Source: Bacteroidales bacterium (lineage in GTDB: Bacteria; Bacteroidota; Bacteroidia; Bacteroidales; UBA932). From it: a stretch of DNA of 64,000 nucleotides. The stretch lies in contig JAGCXV010000034.1 in NCBI GenBank assembly GCA_017961175.1, forward strand, positions 1 to 64,000, in the 5' to 3' direction. This document shows positions 36,181 through 46,016 of this stretch, one piece after another. Position numbers and translations under genes: made by a program. Positions within the stretch are counted from its first letter, which is position 1. Every line of letters begins with the position of its first letter. Under the pieces are notes generated by a model, which saw only the letters and a list, made by a program, of their open reading frames with translations, did not search any database and was not told the DNA's origin.

Positions 36181-37542
36181 CTACTCTGTTTTAATCGTTA
36201 TTTCATCAAGCATTTCAGCAAAATCTCCAGCAGCTTTTACCCTTGAAAATTTGCCTTGTGCATCTGTTGTGTTTTCTTTATTGTTTTTTTCTTCTTTTCC
36301 GAAATCAATCCAGTTTTTTTCAATGGATTTTCTTATGCTGTTTTCATCTTCAAATTCGCAGATATTTCCACTGCCGGTGGCGGACAATTCTTCTGCAAGA
36401 TTTCCGTCAACGGGACCGAACGCAAGTATCCTGTTTCCCGTTGCAAGATACTCGAAGAATTTACCTGTGACAATTGCCTTGGACTCTTTTTCTTTTCTCA
36501 GGGGAAGCAGGAGAAGATCGGCTCTCTTCATCCATGCAATGCTCTTTGTGTGAGGAACATATCCAAGGTCGACAAAATTGTCTGAAAGTCCGTTTTCTGC
36601 GATTTCCTCCTTGACACATCCCGCCGTCTGGCCCATCACGGCAATCAGAAGTTTCTGCTTTAAACAGTCATCTTTTCCAGCCAGATCGCCGAGCACTTTC
36701 CATAGCTTGTCCGGGTCTGCGCTTTCAGGAAGAAGTCCCGTGTGCGCAACCACAAATTTTCCCTTTGTTTTTTCCGCGATTTCATTTTCCGCAGAGGCAA
36801 GTTCAGGATTGTTTTCCGTTGAAAAATCATCCGGATCATAGCCGTTCGGAATCACGGAAATCTTATCCGCAAATTGTGAATATTCTTCTGTGGAAAACTC
36901 AGTTTTCATTTGCCCGGAAACAACCACGATTTTATCTGCTTCTTCAAGCACGCTTCTTTCCAAGGCCTTGTGTTTTCTCAGTGATTTTTCGCTGAGGCCA
37001 AGATGCTTGAAGTAGAATATATTCGTCCACGGATCTCTGAAATCTGCAATCCACGGAATATTCAGTTCTCTATGGAGTTGCCTTGCTATCAGGTGCATAG
37101 AGTGTGGAGGTCCGGTACTGATGATTGCATCCGCTTTATTTTGACGCAGATATTCCTTCAGGAATTTTACAGATGGTTTTACCCACCATATTCTCGGATC
37201 CGGAATAAACCAGTTGGCGCGGATATGGCCTGAAAGTTTCTGTACAAAACCCTTCTTTTCTCCCGAAACAATGTTTGCCTGAAGATGGTCTCCTTTCTTC
37301 TTTCCCGTAAGGAATTTATATGCGGCGTAAGGCTCCCTGATTTTTCTCTTGATTACTTCAAGATCCGGGGAAACGTCTTTTAGAAGAGACTCGTCAACAG
37401 AATTCACATCCGGGTTCTCCGGAGTGTAGATTACAGGATTCCATCCGAACTTCGGAAGGTACTTGGAAGTCTTCAGCCATCGCTGGACTCCGCTTCCTCC
37501 GCTGGGTGGCCAGTAATATGTGATGACGAGCGCTTTCTTCAT
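36181..37542 (-). CDS. GT4-type glycosyltransferase
   Basis: 453 residues with the GT-B fold. The N-terminal domain opens KKALVITYYWPPSGGSGVQRWLKTSKYLPKFGWNPVIYTP, a form common in Bacteroidales glycan loci. The second domain has a SVIPNGYDPDDF motif and VVAHTGLLPESADPDKLW; the last part has the acidic sugar-nucleotide motif within KEKESKAIVTGKFFEYLATGNRILAFGPVDGNLAEEL. The acceptor and donor sugars are unknown. The gene sits between a serine hydrolase (3 bases upstream) and yfhO (1 base downstream), so the three form one operon. Confidence 0.88.
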   Translation of the reverse strand: MKKALVITYYWPPSGGSGVQRWLKTSKYLPKFGWNPVIYTPENPDVNSVDESLLKDVSPDLEVIKRKIREPYAAYKFLTGKKKGDHLQANIVSGEKKGFVQKLSGHIRANWFIPDPRIWWVKPSVKFLKEYLRQNKADAIISTGPPHSMHLIARQLHRELNIPWIADFRDPWTNIFYFKHLGLSEKSLRKHKALERSVLEEADKIVVVSGQMKTEFSTEEYSQFADKISVIPNGYDPDDFSTENNPELASAENEIAEKTKGKFVVAHTGLLPESADPDKLWKVLGDLAGKDDCLKQKLLIAVMGQTAGCVKEEIAENGLSDNFVDLGYVPHTKSIAWMKRADLLLLPLRKEKESKAIVTGKFFEYLATGNRILAFGPVDGNLAEELSATGSGNICEFEDENSIRKSIEKNWIDFGKEEKNNKENTTDAQGKFSRVKAAGDFAEMLDEITIKTE

Positions 37543-37545
37543 TGT

Positions 37546-38772
37546 TTACTTGTCTGCCTCCGTGCCCTTTATCAAGTTCTGGTACAGGCAGTTGGCAACT
37601 CTGTTGTGCATAGCCTGGAAGCCGTTCTCGTATTTGCTCTTGCAGCCGTTTGTCATCAGTACGATACCGAACGTGCGCTCCTTGTTCCAGGTCATGAGAG
37701 TGTATACTCCGTATGCTCCGCCGGTGTGGCCTACCATAGTCTTGCCAGGAATCAGATCCTTGTTGTTCCACAATGCGAATCCGTAGTAAACAGGATTTCC
37801 TCCCTTGTAGCCTTCTTCTCCGTTGGTTTCGGTAAAGCGGCTCTGCATCAGAAGGGCGCTCTCTGAAGACATGATCTTCACACCCTCAGGAGATGTTCCC
37901 AATCCCATGTGCATCATCATAACTTTTGCAAGTCCGACAGGATTGATCTTAAGTCCTCCGGTCGGGGAGAAAATAGGGGTTGAGTATCCGAACTTGTAGT
38001 TTGCAATCTCCTTGGTTCTTGGAGCGTATGCCTCAGGCTGTGCTTCCCAGTTTCCGTTCTTGTCTTTCTCGTAGAGGGTTACGAACTTGCTGTTATCCAG
38101 GCTCTCCACCCAATATCCGGCATAGTCGAGTCCGAGAGGTGCCAGAACGTTTCCAACTACATACTGGTCAAACCTGATGTGGCTGATTCTTTCCAGGATG
38201 GTTCCCAGGGTGTTGTAGTTAAGGTTGCAGTACTCATATCTTGTTCCGGGGCGATAGTCGTTGTATGCTTTCTCCCAGTTAGGGTTCTTTGACGGGTCAA
38301 ACACATCCATCTTGAAATATCCCTCACTGTCGTTGAGGCTGGAAGTGTGGCTCAGCAGCATATATGGAGTGATCTTTACTTCCGGATACTTTGGATTCCT
38401 TACCTTGAATCCCACCAGGTCAGACACGTCTGCATTCAGGTCTATAAGTCCCCTTTCTGCCAGCTGCATGATGGAAGTTGCGGTAAAAGACTTTGAAATA
38501 GAAGCGATTCTGAAGATATCATCCTCAGCCAGCGGGGTCTTGGTCTCCAGATTCTTGTAACCCCAGCTGTTCTTGTATATGATTTTACCGTTTGCTACAA
38601 CGGCAACACCCAGGCCTACGGCATCCAGGTCTTTCATTATTTTCTCGATGTTCTTGTCTATACCGCCGGAATAATCCTCAACGGGAGCCTGAGCAAAAGA
38701 GATGGAACACATTAACGCGGCTGCAATAACCATTGCACCCTTCCTGATAGAATTGAAAACAGACTTTTTCAT
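37546..38772 (-). CDS. Exported serine hydrolase of the class C beta-lactamase/penicillin-binding fold
   Basis: 408 residues from the MKKSVFNSI start, which opens a signal peptide ending SFAQ; the divergent promoter region just upstream rules out the longer open frame. The three active-site motifs are present: SISK (SxxK, in RIASISKSFTA), YCN (YxN, in YEYCNLNYNTLG) and HTG (in VGHTGGAYG). Such proteins act as D-Ala-D-Ala peptidases, esterases or amidases far more often than as true beta-lactamases. It heads the glycosyltransferase/yfhO operon, so a cell-wall or surface-polymer substrate is likely but unproved. Confidence 0.9.
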   Translation of the reverse strand: MKKSVFNSIRKGAMVIAAALMCSISFAQAPVEDYSGGIDKNIEKIMKDLDAVGLGVAVVANGKIIYKNSWGYKNLETKTPLAEDDIFRIASISKSFTATSIMQLAERGLIDLNADVSDLVGFKVRNPKYPEVKITPYMLLSHTSSLNDSEGYFKMDVFDPSKNPNWEKAYNDYRPGTRYEYCNLNYNTLGTILERISHIRFDQYVVGNVLAPLGLDYAGYWVESLDNSKFVTLYEKDKNGNWEAQPEAYAPRTKEIANYKFGYSTPIFSPTGGLKINPVGLAKVMMMHMGLGTSPEGVKIMSSESALLMQSRFTETNGEEGYKGGNPVYYGFALWNNKDLIPGKTMVGHTGGAYGVYTLMTWNKERTFGIVLMTNGCKSKYENGFQAMHNRVANCLYQNLIKGTEADK

Positions 38773-38795
38773 TGTATGTAATGTTATTTTATGTT

Positions 38796-38803
38796 CAAAG
38801 ATA
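38796..38803 (-). promoter_or_regulatory. -7 promoter element of the serine hydrolase operon
   Basis: Minus-strand TATCTTTG (plus CAAAGATA), 23 bases before the hydrolase start. It is separated by only two bases (GT) from the mutS -7 box on the other strand, so the two promoters overlap. Confidence 0.6.
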
Positions 38804-38805
38804 GT

Positions 38806-38813
38806 TATTTTTG
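38806..38813 (+). promoter_or_regulatory. -7 promoter element of mutS
   Basis: TATTTTTG, ending four bases before the mutS ATG at 38818. It excludes the upstream in-frame ATG at 38791 as start and predicts a leaderless transcript. Confidence 0.6.
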
Positions 38814-38817
38814 CAGT

Positions 38818-41481
38818 ATGGGAGAAAGGAATCTGAATACCCCGATGATGAAGCAATATGTGCAGTTCAAGGCACAGTACCCCCAGGCGGTTCTGCTGAT
38901 GAGGGTAGGGGATTTCTATGAGGCCTATGGAGATGATGCAATCACGGTAAGCAAGGTGCTGGGAATCGTGCTCACAAAGAGGAGTAATGGTGTTCCTGCT
39001 TCTGTGGAGCTTTGCGGATTCCCTCACCACAGCCTTCAGACCTATCTTCCGAAACTTGTCAGGGCCGGATACAAGGTTGCCGTATGCGACCAGCTGGAAG
39101 ACCCTAAGATGACCAAGACACTGGTAAAGAGAGGAGTAACGGAACTTGTAACTCCGGGCGTTGCCTATAATGACGATATCCTGGACCGCACGTCTAACAA
39201 CTATCTGGCGGCATTTGCCTTTGAGGGGCAGGAGTGCGGAGCGGCCTTTCTGGATGTTTCCACAGGAACATTCAAGGTGGCTCAGGGAAAGCTGGATTTC
39301 ATTGATGTATTGCTCAGCGATATGTCTCCTAAGGAAATCCTTTTGAAGAAAGGCTACGAGGACGGTTTCCGCAAGCAGTTTGGAGACGGGTGGTACATAA
39401 CTCCGATGGATGAATGGGCTTTTGTGGAAGAAGCCTGTGCCGACAAGCTGGAAAAGCAGTTCGGGGCAATGGCGCTCAAGGGATTCGGCATCGAGAAGAT
39501 GGCTCTTGCAAAGACGGCAGCCGGAGCGGTGCTTTTCTATCTGGAACAGAACCGGATCTCCAATCTTGCAAGCTTTGATGCCGTAACAATAAAGGGCCAG
39601 AGCGGAACATTCCATATCAATTCCATTTCCAGGATAGACCGCGGCAATTTCGTCTGGCTGGACAGGTTTACCGTAAAGAATCTTGAGATATTCAACTCCT
39701 TCTCTCCGGACGGAGTTTCCCTGATGGATGTTGTGGACAAGACGGTTTCCCCTATGGGTGCCCGCCTTCTGCGTTCCTGGATAGCGATGCCGCTTCTGGA
39801 TGCTGAAAAGATAGAGCAGAGATATGATGCCGTGGAGTTTTTCCTCAAGCATCAGGAAACTTCCGATGCCATAAAACAATGCCTTGAAAATACGGGAGAT
39901 ATGGAAAGGATCCTTTCCCGTGCTTCCACAGGAAAGATTACCCCGAGGGAGATGGTTATGCTGCATCGATCCCTTGCACAGACAAGGCCAGTGGCGGAAG
40001 AGCTTGACAAGGCTGAGGGCAGAAAAGGCATCGAGAAAATCATTCCTTCCGCAAGCGTTTTCTATCGCGACCTGGAAAAATACGAGGCCCTGGATGCGTT
40101 GATATCCCGCACGATTAAAGAAGATGCCGCAGCAACTTTCGGCAAGGGGGAAATCATTGCACCGGGTGTTGACCCTGAACTTGATGAACTGAGAAAGATT
40201 TCTACCGACAGCAAGGATTATCTTCTCCAGATGCAGCAGAGGGAAAGTGAGAGAACCGGAATACCATCGCTGAAGATAAGTTACAACAATGTCTTCGGAT
40301 ATTATCTGGAAGTAAGGAATACTTACAAGGCCAGCGTTCCGCCCGAGTGGATAAGAAAGCAGACGCTTGTAAATGCTGAAAGATACATCACTCCGGAACT
40401 GAAGGAATACGAGGAAAAGATCCTTGGCGCCGAGGAAAAGATTATTTCAATCGAGCAGCGCATATTCCTTTCCCTTGTGGTTGAAATCCAGAAGAATATA
40501 CCGGCCGTTCAAGGTTGTTGCCGCTTTATTTCAGAGGTGGATTGCCTGCTTGGTTTTGCCCGTCTGGCACAGGAGAGAAACTATTGCCGCCCGGGTGTTG
40601 ACAAATCCCTCAAGATTGAAATCAAACAGGGCCGCCATCCGGTATTGGAAACCCGTATGGAACCAGGTCAGGAATATGTTGCAAACGACCTTCTTCTGGA
40701 TAACGGCAACCAGCAGATAATAATCCTCACCGGACCGAATATGTCCGGTAAGTCCGCTTTGCTGAGGCAGACCGCGCTTATAGTTCTTCTTGCCCAGTGC
40801 GGAAGCTTTGTTCCGGCAAAGAGCGCCCAGATAGGAATTGTTGACAAGATATTCACAAGGGTCGGTGCTTCAGACAACATTTCCCAGGGAGAATCCACCT
40901 TCATGGTCGAGATGCTGGAAACCTCGGCGATTCTGCACAATATCACGGACCGGAGCCTCGTGCTTCTGGACGAGATCGGAAGGGGAACTTCCACCTTCGA
41001 CGGAATGAGCATTGCTTGGGCCATAGTGGAGTATCTGCACCAGAACAAGACGGGCCATCCAAAGACCATATTCGCAACTCATTATCACGAGCTTAACGAA
41101 CTCGAGGAAATCTATCCGAGAGTCAAGAATTTCCATATAGAGGTCAAGGAATCCGGAAAGGAAATCATCTTCCTCCGCCATCTGAAACCGGGAGGAGTTG
41201 CACATAGTTTCGGTATCCACGTGGCAAGGCTTGCCGGCATGCCGGAACCTCTCCTGGATTCTGCGGAAAAGATGCTGTCAAAACTCGAGAAGCAGGAAAA
41301 GGAAAACGCCAGAAAATCGCTGAAAAAACAGGATGATCCGATGCAGCTTTCTTTCTTCCAGCTGGATGATCCTACGCTTTCCGCAATCAAGACAAAACTG
41401 GAAGAATCTGACCTCAACAATATGACTCCGCTGCAGGCCTTTGACCTTCTCCGTAGCCTTAAATCAGAACTTGGATTATAA
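38818..41481 (+). CDS. mutS: DNA mismatch repair protein MutS
   Basis: 887 residues from MGERNLNTPMMKQYVQFKAQ. The start is set by the promoter box four bases upstream and by the family's usual beginning. The mismatch-probing Phe-x-Glu wedge is F33-Y34-E35 (GDFYEAYG). The connector, lever and clamp region follows (IEQRYDAVEFFL..., then ISYNNVFGYYLEV), then the ATPase with Walker A GPNMSGKS at 639-646, the GESTFMVEM and LVLLDEIGRGTSTFDG motifs, and ATHYHEL. The C-terminal tail carries an MQLSFFQL peptide of the kind that binds the sliding clamp. It ends immediately against a convergent gene with no intervening base. Confidence 0.98.
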   Translation: MGERNLNTPMMKQYVQFKAQYPQAVLLMRVGDFYEAYGDDAITVSKVLGIVLTKRSNGVPASVELCGFPHHSLQTYLPKLVRAGYKVAVCDQLEDPKMTKTLVKRGVTELVTPGVAYNDDILDRTSNNYLAAFAFEGQECGAAFLDVSTGTFKVAQGKLDFIDVLLSDMSPKEILLKKGYEDGFRKQFGDGWYITPMDEWAFVEEACADKLEKQFGAMALKGFGIEKMALAKTAAGAVLFYLEQNRISNLASFDAVTIKGQSGTFHINSISRIDRGNFVWLDRFTVKNLEIFNSFSPDGVSLMDVVDKTVSPMGARLLRSWIAMPLLDAEKIEQRYDAVEFFLKHQETSDAIKQCLENTGDMERILSRASTGKITPREMVMLHRSLAQTRPVAEELDKAEGRKGIEKIIPSASVFYRDLEKYEALDALISRTIKEDAAATFGKGEIIAPGVDPELDELRKISTDSKDYLLQMQQRESERTGIPSLKISYNNVFGYYLEVRNTYKASVPPEWIRKQTLVNAERYITPELKEYEEKILGAEEKIISIEQRIFLSLVVEIQKNIPAVQGCCRFISEVDCLLGFARLAQERNYCRPGVDKSLKIEIKQGRHPVLETRMEPGQEYVANDLLLDNGNQQIIILTGPNMSGKSALLRQTALIVLLAQCGSFVPAKSAQIGIVDKIFTRVGASDNISQGESTFMVEMLETSAILHNITDRSLVLLDEIGRGTSTFDGMSIAWAIVEYLHQNKTGHPKTIFATHYHELNELEEIYPRVKNFHIEVKESGKEIIFLRHLKPGGVAHSFGIHVARLAGMPEPLLDSAEKMLSKLEKQEKENARKSLKKQDDPMQLSFFQLDDPTLSAIKTKLEESDLNNMTPLQAFDLLRSLKSELGL

Positions 41482-42795
41482 TTACTTGGAGTTGATGGCG
41501 TCCACCGGATTGAGGCGGGCGGCGCTCCAGGCCGGGAGAAGTCCGCTGAGGACTCCGATTACGGATGCGATGGCCACTCCGGAGAGGATGTTTCCGAATG
41601 TCAGGTGAACATCATACTCTGCAGGAATAGGAGCGATCCACAGGATAAGCCCCACAATCAATATGCCCACCAGAGCTCCCGCCACGGCAAGTATAATTGC
41701 TTCAGCAAGGAACTGTGTCAGAATGAAGTAGCGCTTGGCACCCAAGGCTTTCTGGATACCGATGATCTTGGTTCTCTCCTTAACGGAAACGAACATTATG
41801 TTGGCAATTCCGAAGCCTCCGATCAGAAGAGAGAATGCTGCGATTATCCACCCTACGGTTCTGATCACGCCGAGTATCTTGTCCAGCATATCTGTGAGTG
41901 TGGAAAACTCGTTGATGGAAAAGTCGTTTTTCTGCCCCGGGCGGATTCTTCTTGCCTGCCGCATAAGCACCCGGAGTTCCTGGGTCAGTTCGGCGCTGGT
42001 TACGCCTTCTTTCGGAACGGCATCCAGCTCTCCGTCCGGCTCCCTCAGCCCGAATACCATTTTGCCGGCAAGGTAAGGGATGTAGACTACATCGTCAAAA
42101 TTGGTGAAGTTGGTGATGCTCTCTCCCTGCTTTTCCATAACTCCCACAACCGTAACGGAATAACCCTTTATCTTTATCATCTTTCCAACAGGATCCTCTC
42201 CCTGGAACAGAGAGGTGGCAACGGCGTTTCCGAGAATGGCGACAAGGTTTCCGCCGTCGAATTCCGCTTTTGTAATCATCCTGCCCTTCTCGATATTTAC
42301 CTTGAGAACCTTTTCAAGCGCACTGGTGGAGCAGCCCACACTCACGTTACTCGCAGTGTTGCGCCCGTATTTTACATTTGTTGAAGAACCATAGGTGAAA
42401 AGGAAATCTTCCGCCAGCTTGGAATTTGCCTTAAGGAACTTGAAATGGTTGTAAGTGATGTCCGGCCTTTTCATGTAATCCCACCAGCGGTATTCCGTAA
42501 AACCACCGTTTTCCATCTGTATGTTGCCGTCTTCGTCCTCCGGACCCATAGGCCATTTTGAAACCTGCACCAGGTTGCTGGAGAAAGACTCGAAGCCTTT
42601 CTTGACATTGGACTTTAGTGCGTCAACAGCGGTGAAAATCGCTACGATCGTGAAAATTCCGATGCTTACTCCAAGCAAAGACAGGAATGTGCGGAACTTG
42701 TTGTTTTTAAGTTCGTTCCAGGTGAACACAACGCCCTCTTTGAGCTGTATCAGGACAACCCTTCCCTTCTTTATCAGACTCTTCAATCCATCCAT
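41482..42795 (-). CDS. ABC transporter permease, MacB/FtsX type
   Basis: 437 residues. An N-terminal helix (about 33-56, FRTFLSLLGVSIGIFTIVAIFTA) is followed by a large periplasmic MacB-core domain (about 60-310, including GNAVATSLFQGEDPVGKMIKIKGYSVTVVGVM), then three helices in FtsX order: IGGFGIANIMFVSVKERTKIIGIQKALGAKR, IILAVAGALVGILIVG and VIGVLSGLLPAWSAARLNPVDAI. These mechanotransmission systems move lipoproteins, peptides or drugs with a separate ATPase; none is adjacent (the LolD-like ATPase at 54227 could serve several permeases). It follows rsmA by 13 bases. Confidence 0.92.
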   Translation of the reverse strand: MDGLKSLIKKGRVVLIQLKEGVVFTWNELKNNKFRTFLSLLGVSIGIFTIVAIFTAVDALKSNVKKGFESFSSNLVQVSKWPMGPEDEDGNIQMENGGFTEYRWWDYMKRPDITYNHFKFLKANSKLAEDFLFTYGSSTNVKYGRNTASNVSVGCSTSALEKVLKVNIEKGRMITKAEFDGGNLVAILGNAVATSLFQGEDPVGKMIKIKGYSVTVVGVMEKQGESITNFTNFDDVVYIPYLAGKMVFGLREPDGELDAVPKEGVTSAELTQELRVLMRQARRIRPGQKNDFSINEFSTLTDMLDKILGVIRTVGWIIAAFSLLIGGFGIANIMFVSVKERTKIIGIQKALGAKRYFILTQFLAEAIILAVAGALVGILIVGLILWIAPIPAEYDVHLTFGNILSGVAIASVIGVLSGLLPAWSAARLNPVDAINSK

Positions 42796-42808
42796 AGCCC
42801 TTAAGGTT

Positions 42809-43705
42809 TTATTGTTTGTTTTCCTCCGCGATCAGTGCAAGGTTGATGAAATCCTCCACACCCAGTTGCTCCGGTCTTTTGTCGAGGAGCGGGGCACCTT
42901 CTTCATATTGTGAAATGATATCCGGAGAAAGTATCTGGCGGATAGAGTTGCGGAGTGTTTTCCTTCTCTGCCCGAATGTTGTCTTTATGATATTCTTGTA
43001 TGTATTCCAGTCACAGTCCAGAGACTCCCTGGTGTTTCTCCAAAGCCTTATCACTCCGCTTTTTACCTTTGGCGGCGGAACGAACGAGCTTTCGTCAACG
43101 GTGAAGAGATATTCTATATCGTACCAGGTCTGGAGCAGCACGGAAAGAATGCCGTAATCCCTTCCGCCAGGACCGCTTGCCAGACGCTCTGCAACCTCTT
43201 TCTGGAGCATGCACACAACCTGTGTTATACGGTCCTTGTCTTCCAGGATCTTGAAGAAGATCTGCGATGAAATGTTGTATGGGAAATTGCCTATAACATA
43301 AACCTCGTTGCCGTTGGTTCCCGGCTTTATATCGGAAGTTGACGGAAACACCTCATCAAGTTCCGTCTGCAGGAAATCCCTTGGCTGAAGAGTGTACAGG
43401 AACTGCGGGAAACGGTCGCGGAGCTTGTCAATGGATTCCGTGTCTATCTCGCACAGCTGGAGGTTAATCCTCTTGTCCATCAAAAGGAACTTGGTAAGCA
43501 CTCCGGTTCCCGGGCCAATCTCAAGGACATTTACCCCGCCTTCAACGGTAGGGCTCTCGTCCAGCCCGTTTTCCGGAATCAGCAGAGAGTCCACGATCTC
43601 TATGGCAATGTCCTCATCGCTGAGGAAATGCTGCCCCAGAGCCTTCTTTGCCCTTACACCCTCAAACCTCGGGCCCGTTTTCCTATGTGTGGCGTTTCTT
43701 CCCAT
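42809..43705 (-). CDS. rsmA: 16S rRNA dimethyladenosine transferase RsmA/KsgA
   Basis: 298 residues. It dimethylates two adjacent adenines near the 3' end of 16S rRNA as a late check on small-subunit assembly. Motifs: [17 protein letters not shown] (substrate/SAM entry), [16 protein letters not shown] (SAM loop), the catalytic [13 protein letters not shown] and a C-terminal helical domain with [11 protein letters not shown]. The Lys/Arg-rich opening [17 protein letters not shown] adds about 17 residues before the usual start; no other in-frame ATG is near. A promoter box lies only 7 bases upstream. Confidence 0.97.
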   Translation of the reverse strand: MGRNATHRKTGPRFEGVRAKKALGQHFLSDEDIAIEIVDSLLIPENGLDESPTVEGGVNVLEIGPGTGVLTKFLLMDKRINLQLCEIDTESIDKLRDRFPQFLYTLQPRDFLQTELDEVFPSTSDIKPGTNGNEVYVIGNFPYNISSQIFFKILEDKDRITQVVCMLQKEVAERLASGPGGRDYGILSVLLQTWYDIEYLFTVDESSFVPPPKVKSGVIRLWRNTRESLDCDWNTYKNIIKTTFGQRRKTLRNSIRQILSPDIISQYEEGAPLLDKRPEQLGVEDFINLALIAEENKQ

Positions 43706-43712
43706 TTCCGTG

Positions 43713-43720
43713 CAAAAATA
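43713..43720 (-). promoter_or_regulatory. -7 promoter element of rsmA
   Basis: Minus-strand TATTTTTG (plus CAAAAATA), ending 7 bases before the rsmA start codon. The aspS box lies 12 bp away on the opposite strand. Confidence 0.5.
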
Positions 43721-43732
43721 GAAAAATAACAG

Positions 43733-43740
43733 TAACTTTG
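43733..43740 (+). promoter_or_regulatory. -7 promoter element of aspS
   Basis: TAACTTTG, 24 bases before the aspS ATG at 43765. It places the transcript start downstream of the upstream in-frame ATG at 43648, which lies inside rsmA and is not the start. Confidence 0.5.
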
Positions 43741-43764
43741 GGGGTCAAAAAACACTTTGAATTT

Positions 43765-45537
43765 ATGTACAGGACAAATACTTGCGGAGAACTCCGCCTC
43801 AGCGATGCTGGAAAGAAAGTTACTCTGGCCGGATGGGTTCAGAGAATCAGGAAGATGGGAAGCCTCAACTTTGTGGACCTCAGGGACCGTTACGGTATCA
43901 CACAGCTTGTGGCAGATGACAGTGCAGACGCTGCAGTTCTCCAGACCTTGAATTCTCTCGGAAGGGAATATGTTATCCAGGCAATCGGAACGGTGCGCGA
44001 GCGCCAGAGCAAGAACCCGAAGATGCCAACGGGAGACATTGAAATCGAAGTTGAGAAGATCAACGTTCTCAACGCTGCCGCAACACCTCCGTTCACAATC
44101 GAGGAGCAGAGCGACGGCGGAGAAGACCTGCGTGCAAAATACCGTTATCTGGACCTTAGGAGAGGTCCGCTGCAGAGGGCTCTCAAGCTCCGTCACCAGA
44201 TGGCCATCGAGACAAGAAAATATCTGGACAGCCAGAACTTCATGGAGATAGAGACTCCGTTCCTTATCAAGAGCACTCCGGAGGGAGCAAGAGACTTTGT
44301 GGTTCCTTCCAGAATGAATCCGGGAGAGTTCTACGCACTGCCTCAGAGCCCTCAGACTTTCAAGCAGCTTCTGATGGTGGCAGGATTTGACCGTTATTGC
44401 CAGATAGTAAGATGCTTCAGGGATGAGGACCTCAGGGCCGACCGCCAGCCGGAATTCACCCAGATAGACTGCGAGATGAGCTTTGTGGAAAGGGAGGATG
44501 TGCTGCAGATGTTCGAGGGTCTGGTAAAGCATTTGTTCAAGAACGTCAAGGGAATAGAATTCAACGAGCCGTTCGAGAGAATCACTTACGACGAGGCTAT
44601 GAATTACTTCGGAAGCGACAAGCCGGATTTGAGATTTGGAATGCAGATGCACGAGATTACTTCCACCGTTCAGGGCCACGGCTTCTCCGTGTTTGACAGT
44701 GCCGAGTATGTAGGAGCGATCGCAGTTCCGGGATGTGCCGGATATTCCCGCAAGCAGACAGACGAACTTACCGAATGGGTCAAGCGTCCTCAGGTCGGAG
44801 CCAAGGGCCTGGTGTTCATCAAGCTCGGCGATGAAGTAAAATCTTCCATCGACAAGTTCTACACTCCTGAGCAGATACAGGAAATCGCAGCCAAGTGCGA
44901 TGCAAACAAGGGAGACCTCATACTGATTCTCTGCGGACCTAAACACAAGACTCAGGTTGCCCTGGGAACCCTTCGTCTGGAAATGGGAGCAAGGCTCGGT
45001 CTCAGGAAGGGTGACGTGTTCAAGCCTCTGTGGGTTACGGACTTCCCTCTTCTGGAATGGGATGACGAGACCCAGAGATTCTACGCTATGCACCATCCGT
45101 TCACATCTCCTAAGCCGGAGGATCTGGACAAGTTCTTCTCCAACGACAAGAACGCTCTTGCAGATGTAAAGGCAAACGCTTACGACATCGTGCTCAACGG
45201 TAACGAGATCGGCGGTGGTTCCATCCGTATCCACGACCGCAAGGTTCAGGAGAGGATGTTCGAGATTCTGGGCTTTACCCACGAGCAGGCGGAATACCGC
45301 TTCGGCTTCCTGATGAACGCCTTCAAGTTCGGAGCTCCGCCTCACGGAGGACTTGCTTTCGGATTCGACAGGCTTTGCGCGCTGTTCGGAGGCCAGGAGA
45401 CCATCCGCGATTACATCGCATTCCCTAAGAATAATATGGGTCGTGATGTTATGGCTGAGGCTCCTTCCGTAATCGACGACGCCCAGATGGACGAGCTCTT
45501 CCTCAAGAGCACTTTCAACAAAGAAGCAAACAAATAA
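43765..45537 (+). CDS. aspS: Aspartyl-tRNA synthetase
   Basis: 590 residues, normal for the bacterial type. The N-terminal OB-fold anticodon domain ([38 protein letters not shown]) is followed by the class II catalytic core: motif 2 [23 protein letters not shown], the bacterial GAD insertion (about 290-410), and motif 3 [16 protein letters not shown] near the C-terminus. The start gives the standard [10 protein letters not shown] opening and lies downstream of the promoter box. Codon use is strongly biased, as expected of a highly expressed gene. yqeY-like and rnhB follow after 10 and 1 bases. Confidence 0.98.
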   Translation: MYRTNTCGELRLSDAGKKVTLAGWVQRIRKMGSLNFVDLRDRYGITQLVADDSADAAVLQTLNSLGREYVIQAIGTVRERQSKNPKMPTGDIEIEVEKINVLNAAATPPFTIEEQSDGGEDLRAKYRYLDLRRGPLQRALKLRHQMAIETRKYLDSQNFMEIETPFLIKSTPEGARDFVVPSRMNPGEFYALPQSPQTFKQLLMVAGFDRYCQIVRCFRDEDLRADRQPEFTQIDCEMSFVEREDVLQMFEGLVKHLFKNVKGIEFNEPFERITYDEAMNYFGSDKPDLRFGMQMHEITSTVQGHGFSVFDSAEYVGAIAVPGCAGYSRKQTDELTEWVKRPQVGAKGLVFIKLGDEVKSSIDKFYTPEQIQEIAAKCDANKGDLILILCGPKHKTQVALGTLRLEMGARLGLRKGDVFKPLWVTDFPLLEWDDETQRFYAMHHPFTSPKPEDLDKFFSNDKNALADVKANAYDIVLNGNEIGGGSIRIHDRKVQERMFEILGFTHEQAEYRFGFLMNAFKFGAPPHGGLAFGFDRLCALFGGQETIRDYIAFPKNNMGRDVMAEAPSVIDDAQMDELFLKSTFNKEANK

Positions 45538-45547
45538 AGACAAAACA

Positions 45548-46015
45548 ATGTCACTGGAAAAACAAATACAGGAAGGCATCAAGCAGGCGATGATTGCAAA
45601 GGACAAGACCCGCCTGGAAAGCCTTAGGGCTATCAAGTCCCAGATACTTCTTGCAAAGACCGCCGAGGGTGCAAAGCTGGAAGAAGACGGAAGTCTATCA
45701 GACGACCAGATTCTCAAGCTCATACAGAAGCTCGTAAAGCAGCATCAGGAGAGTGCGGATCTCTACACCCAGAACAACCGTCCTGAACTTGCAGAGGCTG
45801 AAATCGCCGAGGCAAAGGTTATGGAGGCTTTTCTTCCAAAGCAGATGACAGCTGAGGAACTTGCCGCAGAGGTAAAGAACATCATCGCCGAGGTTGGAGC
45901 AACTTCCATGAAAGATATGGGCAAGGTTATGGGATGCGCTTCCAAGCGTCTTGCCGGAAAGGCTGAGGGCAAGGCCATTGCCGATGCAGTGAAAGCAGCT
46001 CTTTCCGCTCTTTAA
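45548..46015 (+). CDS. GatB/YqeY domain protein
   Basis: 155 residues and almost wholly helical. MSLEKQIQEGIKQAMIAKDKTRLESLRAIKSQI, the LIQKLVKQHQESADLYTQNNRPELAEAEIAEAKVMEAFLPKQM stretch and a GKVMGCASKRLAGKAEGKAI tail are the YqeY signature. It is related to the tail domain of GatB, which binds tRNA in the Asp/Glu-tRNA amidotransferase. The free-standing protein's role is not established. Its place right after aspS, with a 10-base gap, fits a link to tRNA charging. Confidence 0.94.
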   Translation: MSLEKQIQEGIKQAMIAKDKTRLESLRAIKSQILLAKTAEGAKLEEDGSLSDDQILKLIQKLVKQHQESADLYTQNNRPELAEAEIAEAKVMEAFLPKQMTAEELAAEVKNIIAEVGATSMKDMGKVMGCASKRLAGKAEGKAIADAVKAALSAL

Positions 46016-46016
46016 A

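Noticed and set aside
38773..39966. Long in-frame extension of the serine hydrolase gene upstream of 38772
   Set aside because: It runs through the divergent promoter and into mutS on the opposite strand; the signal peptide starts at the ATG at 38770-38772.
43654..45723. 689-codon open frame on the strand opposite aspS
   Set aside because: It mirrors aspS and yqeY codon bias almost base for base; aspS has every expected motif, and this frame has none.
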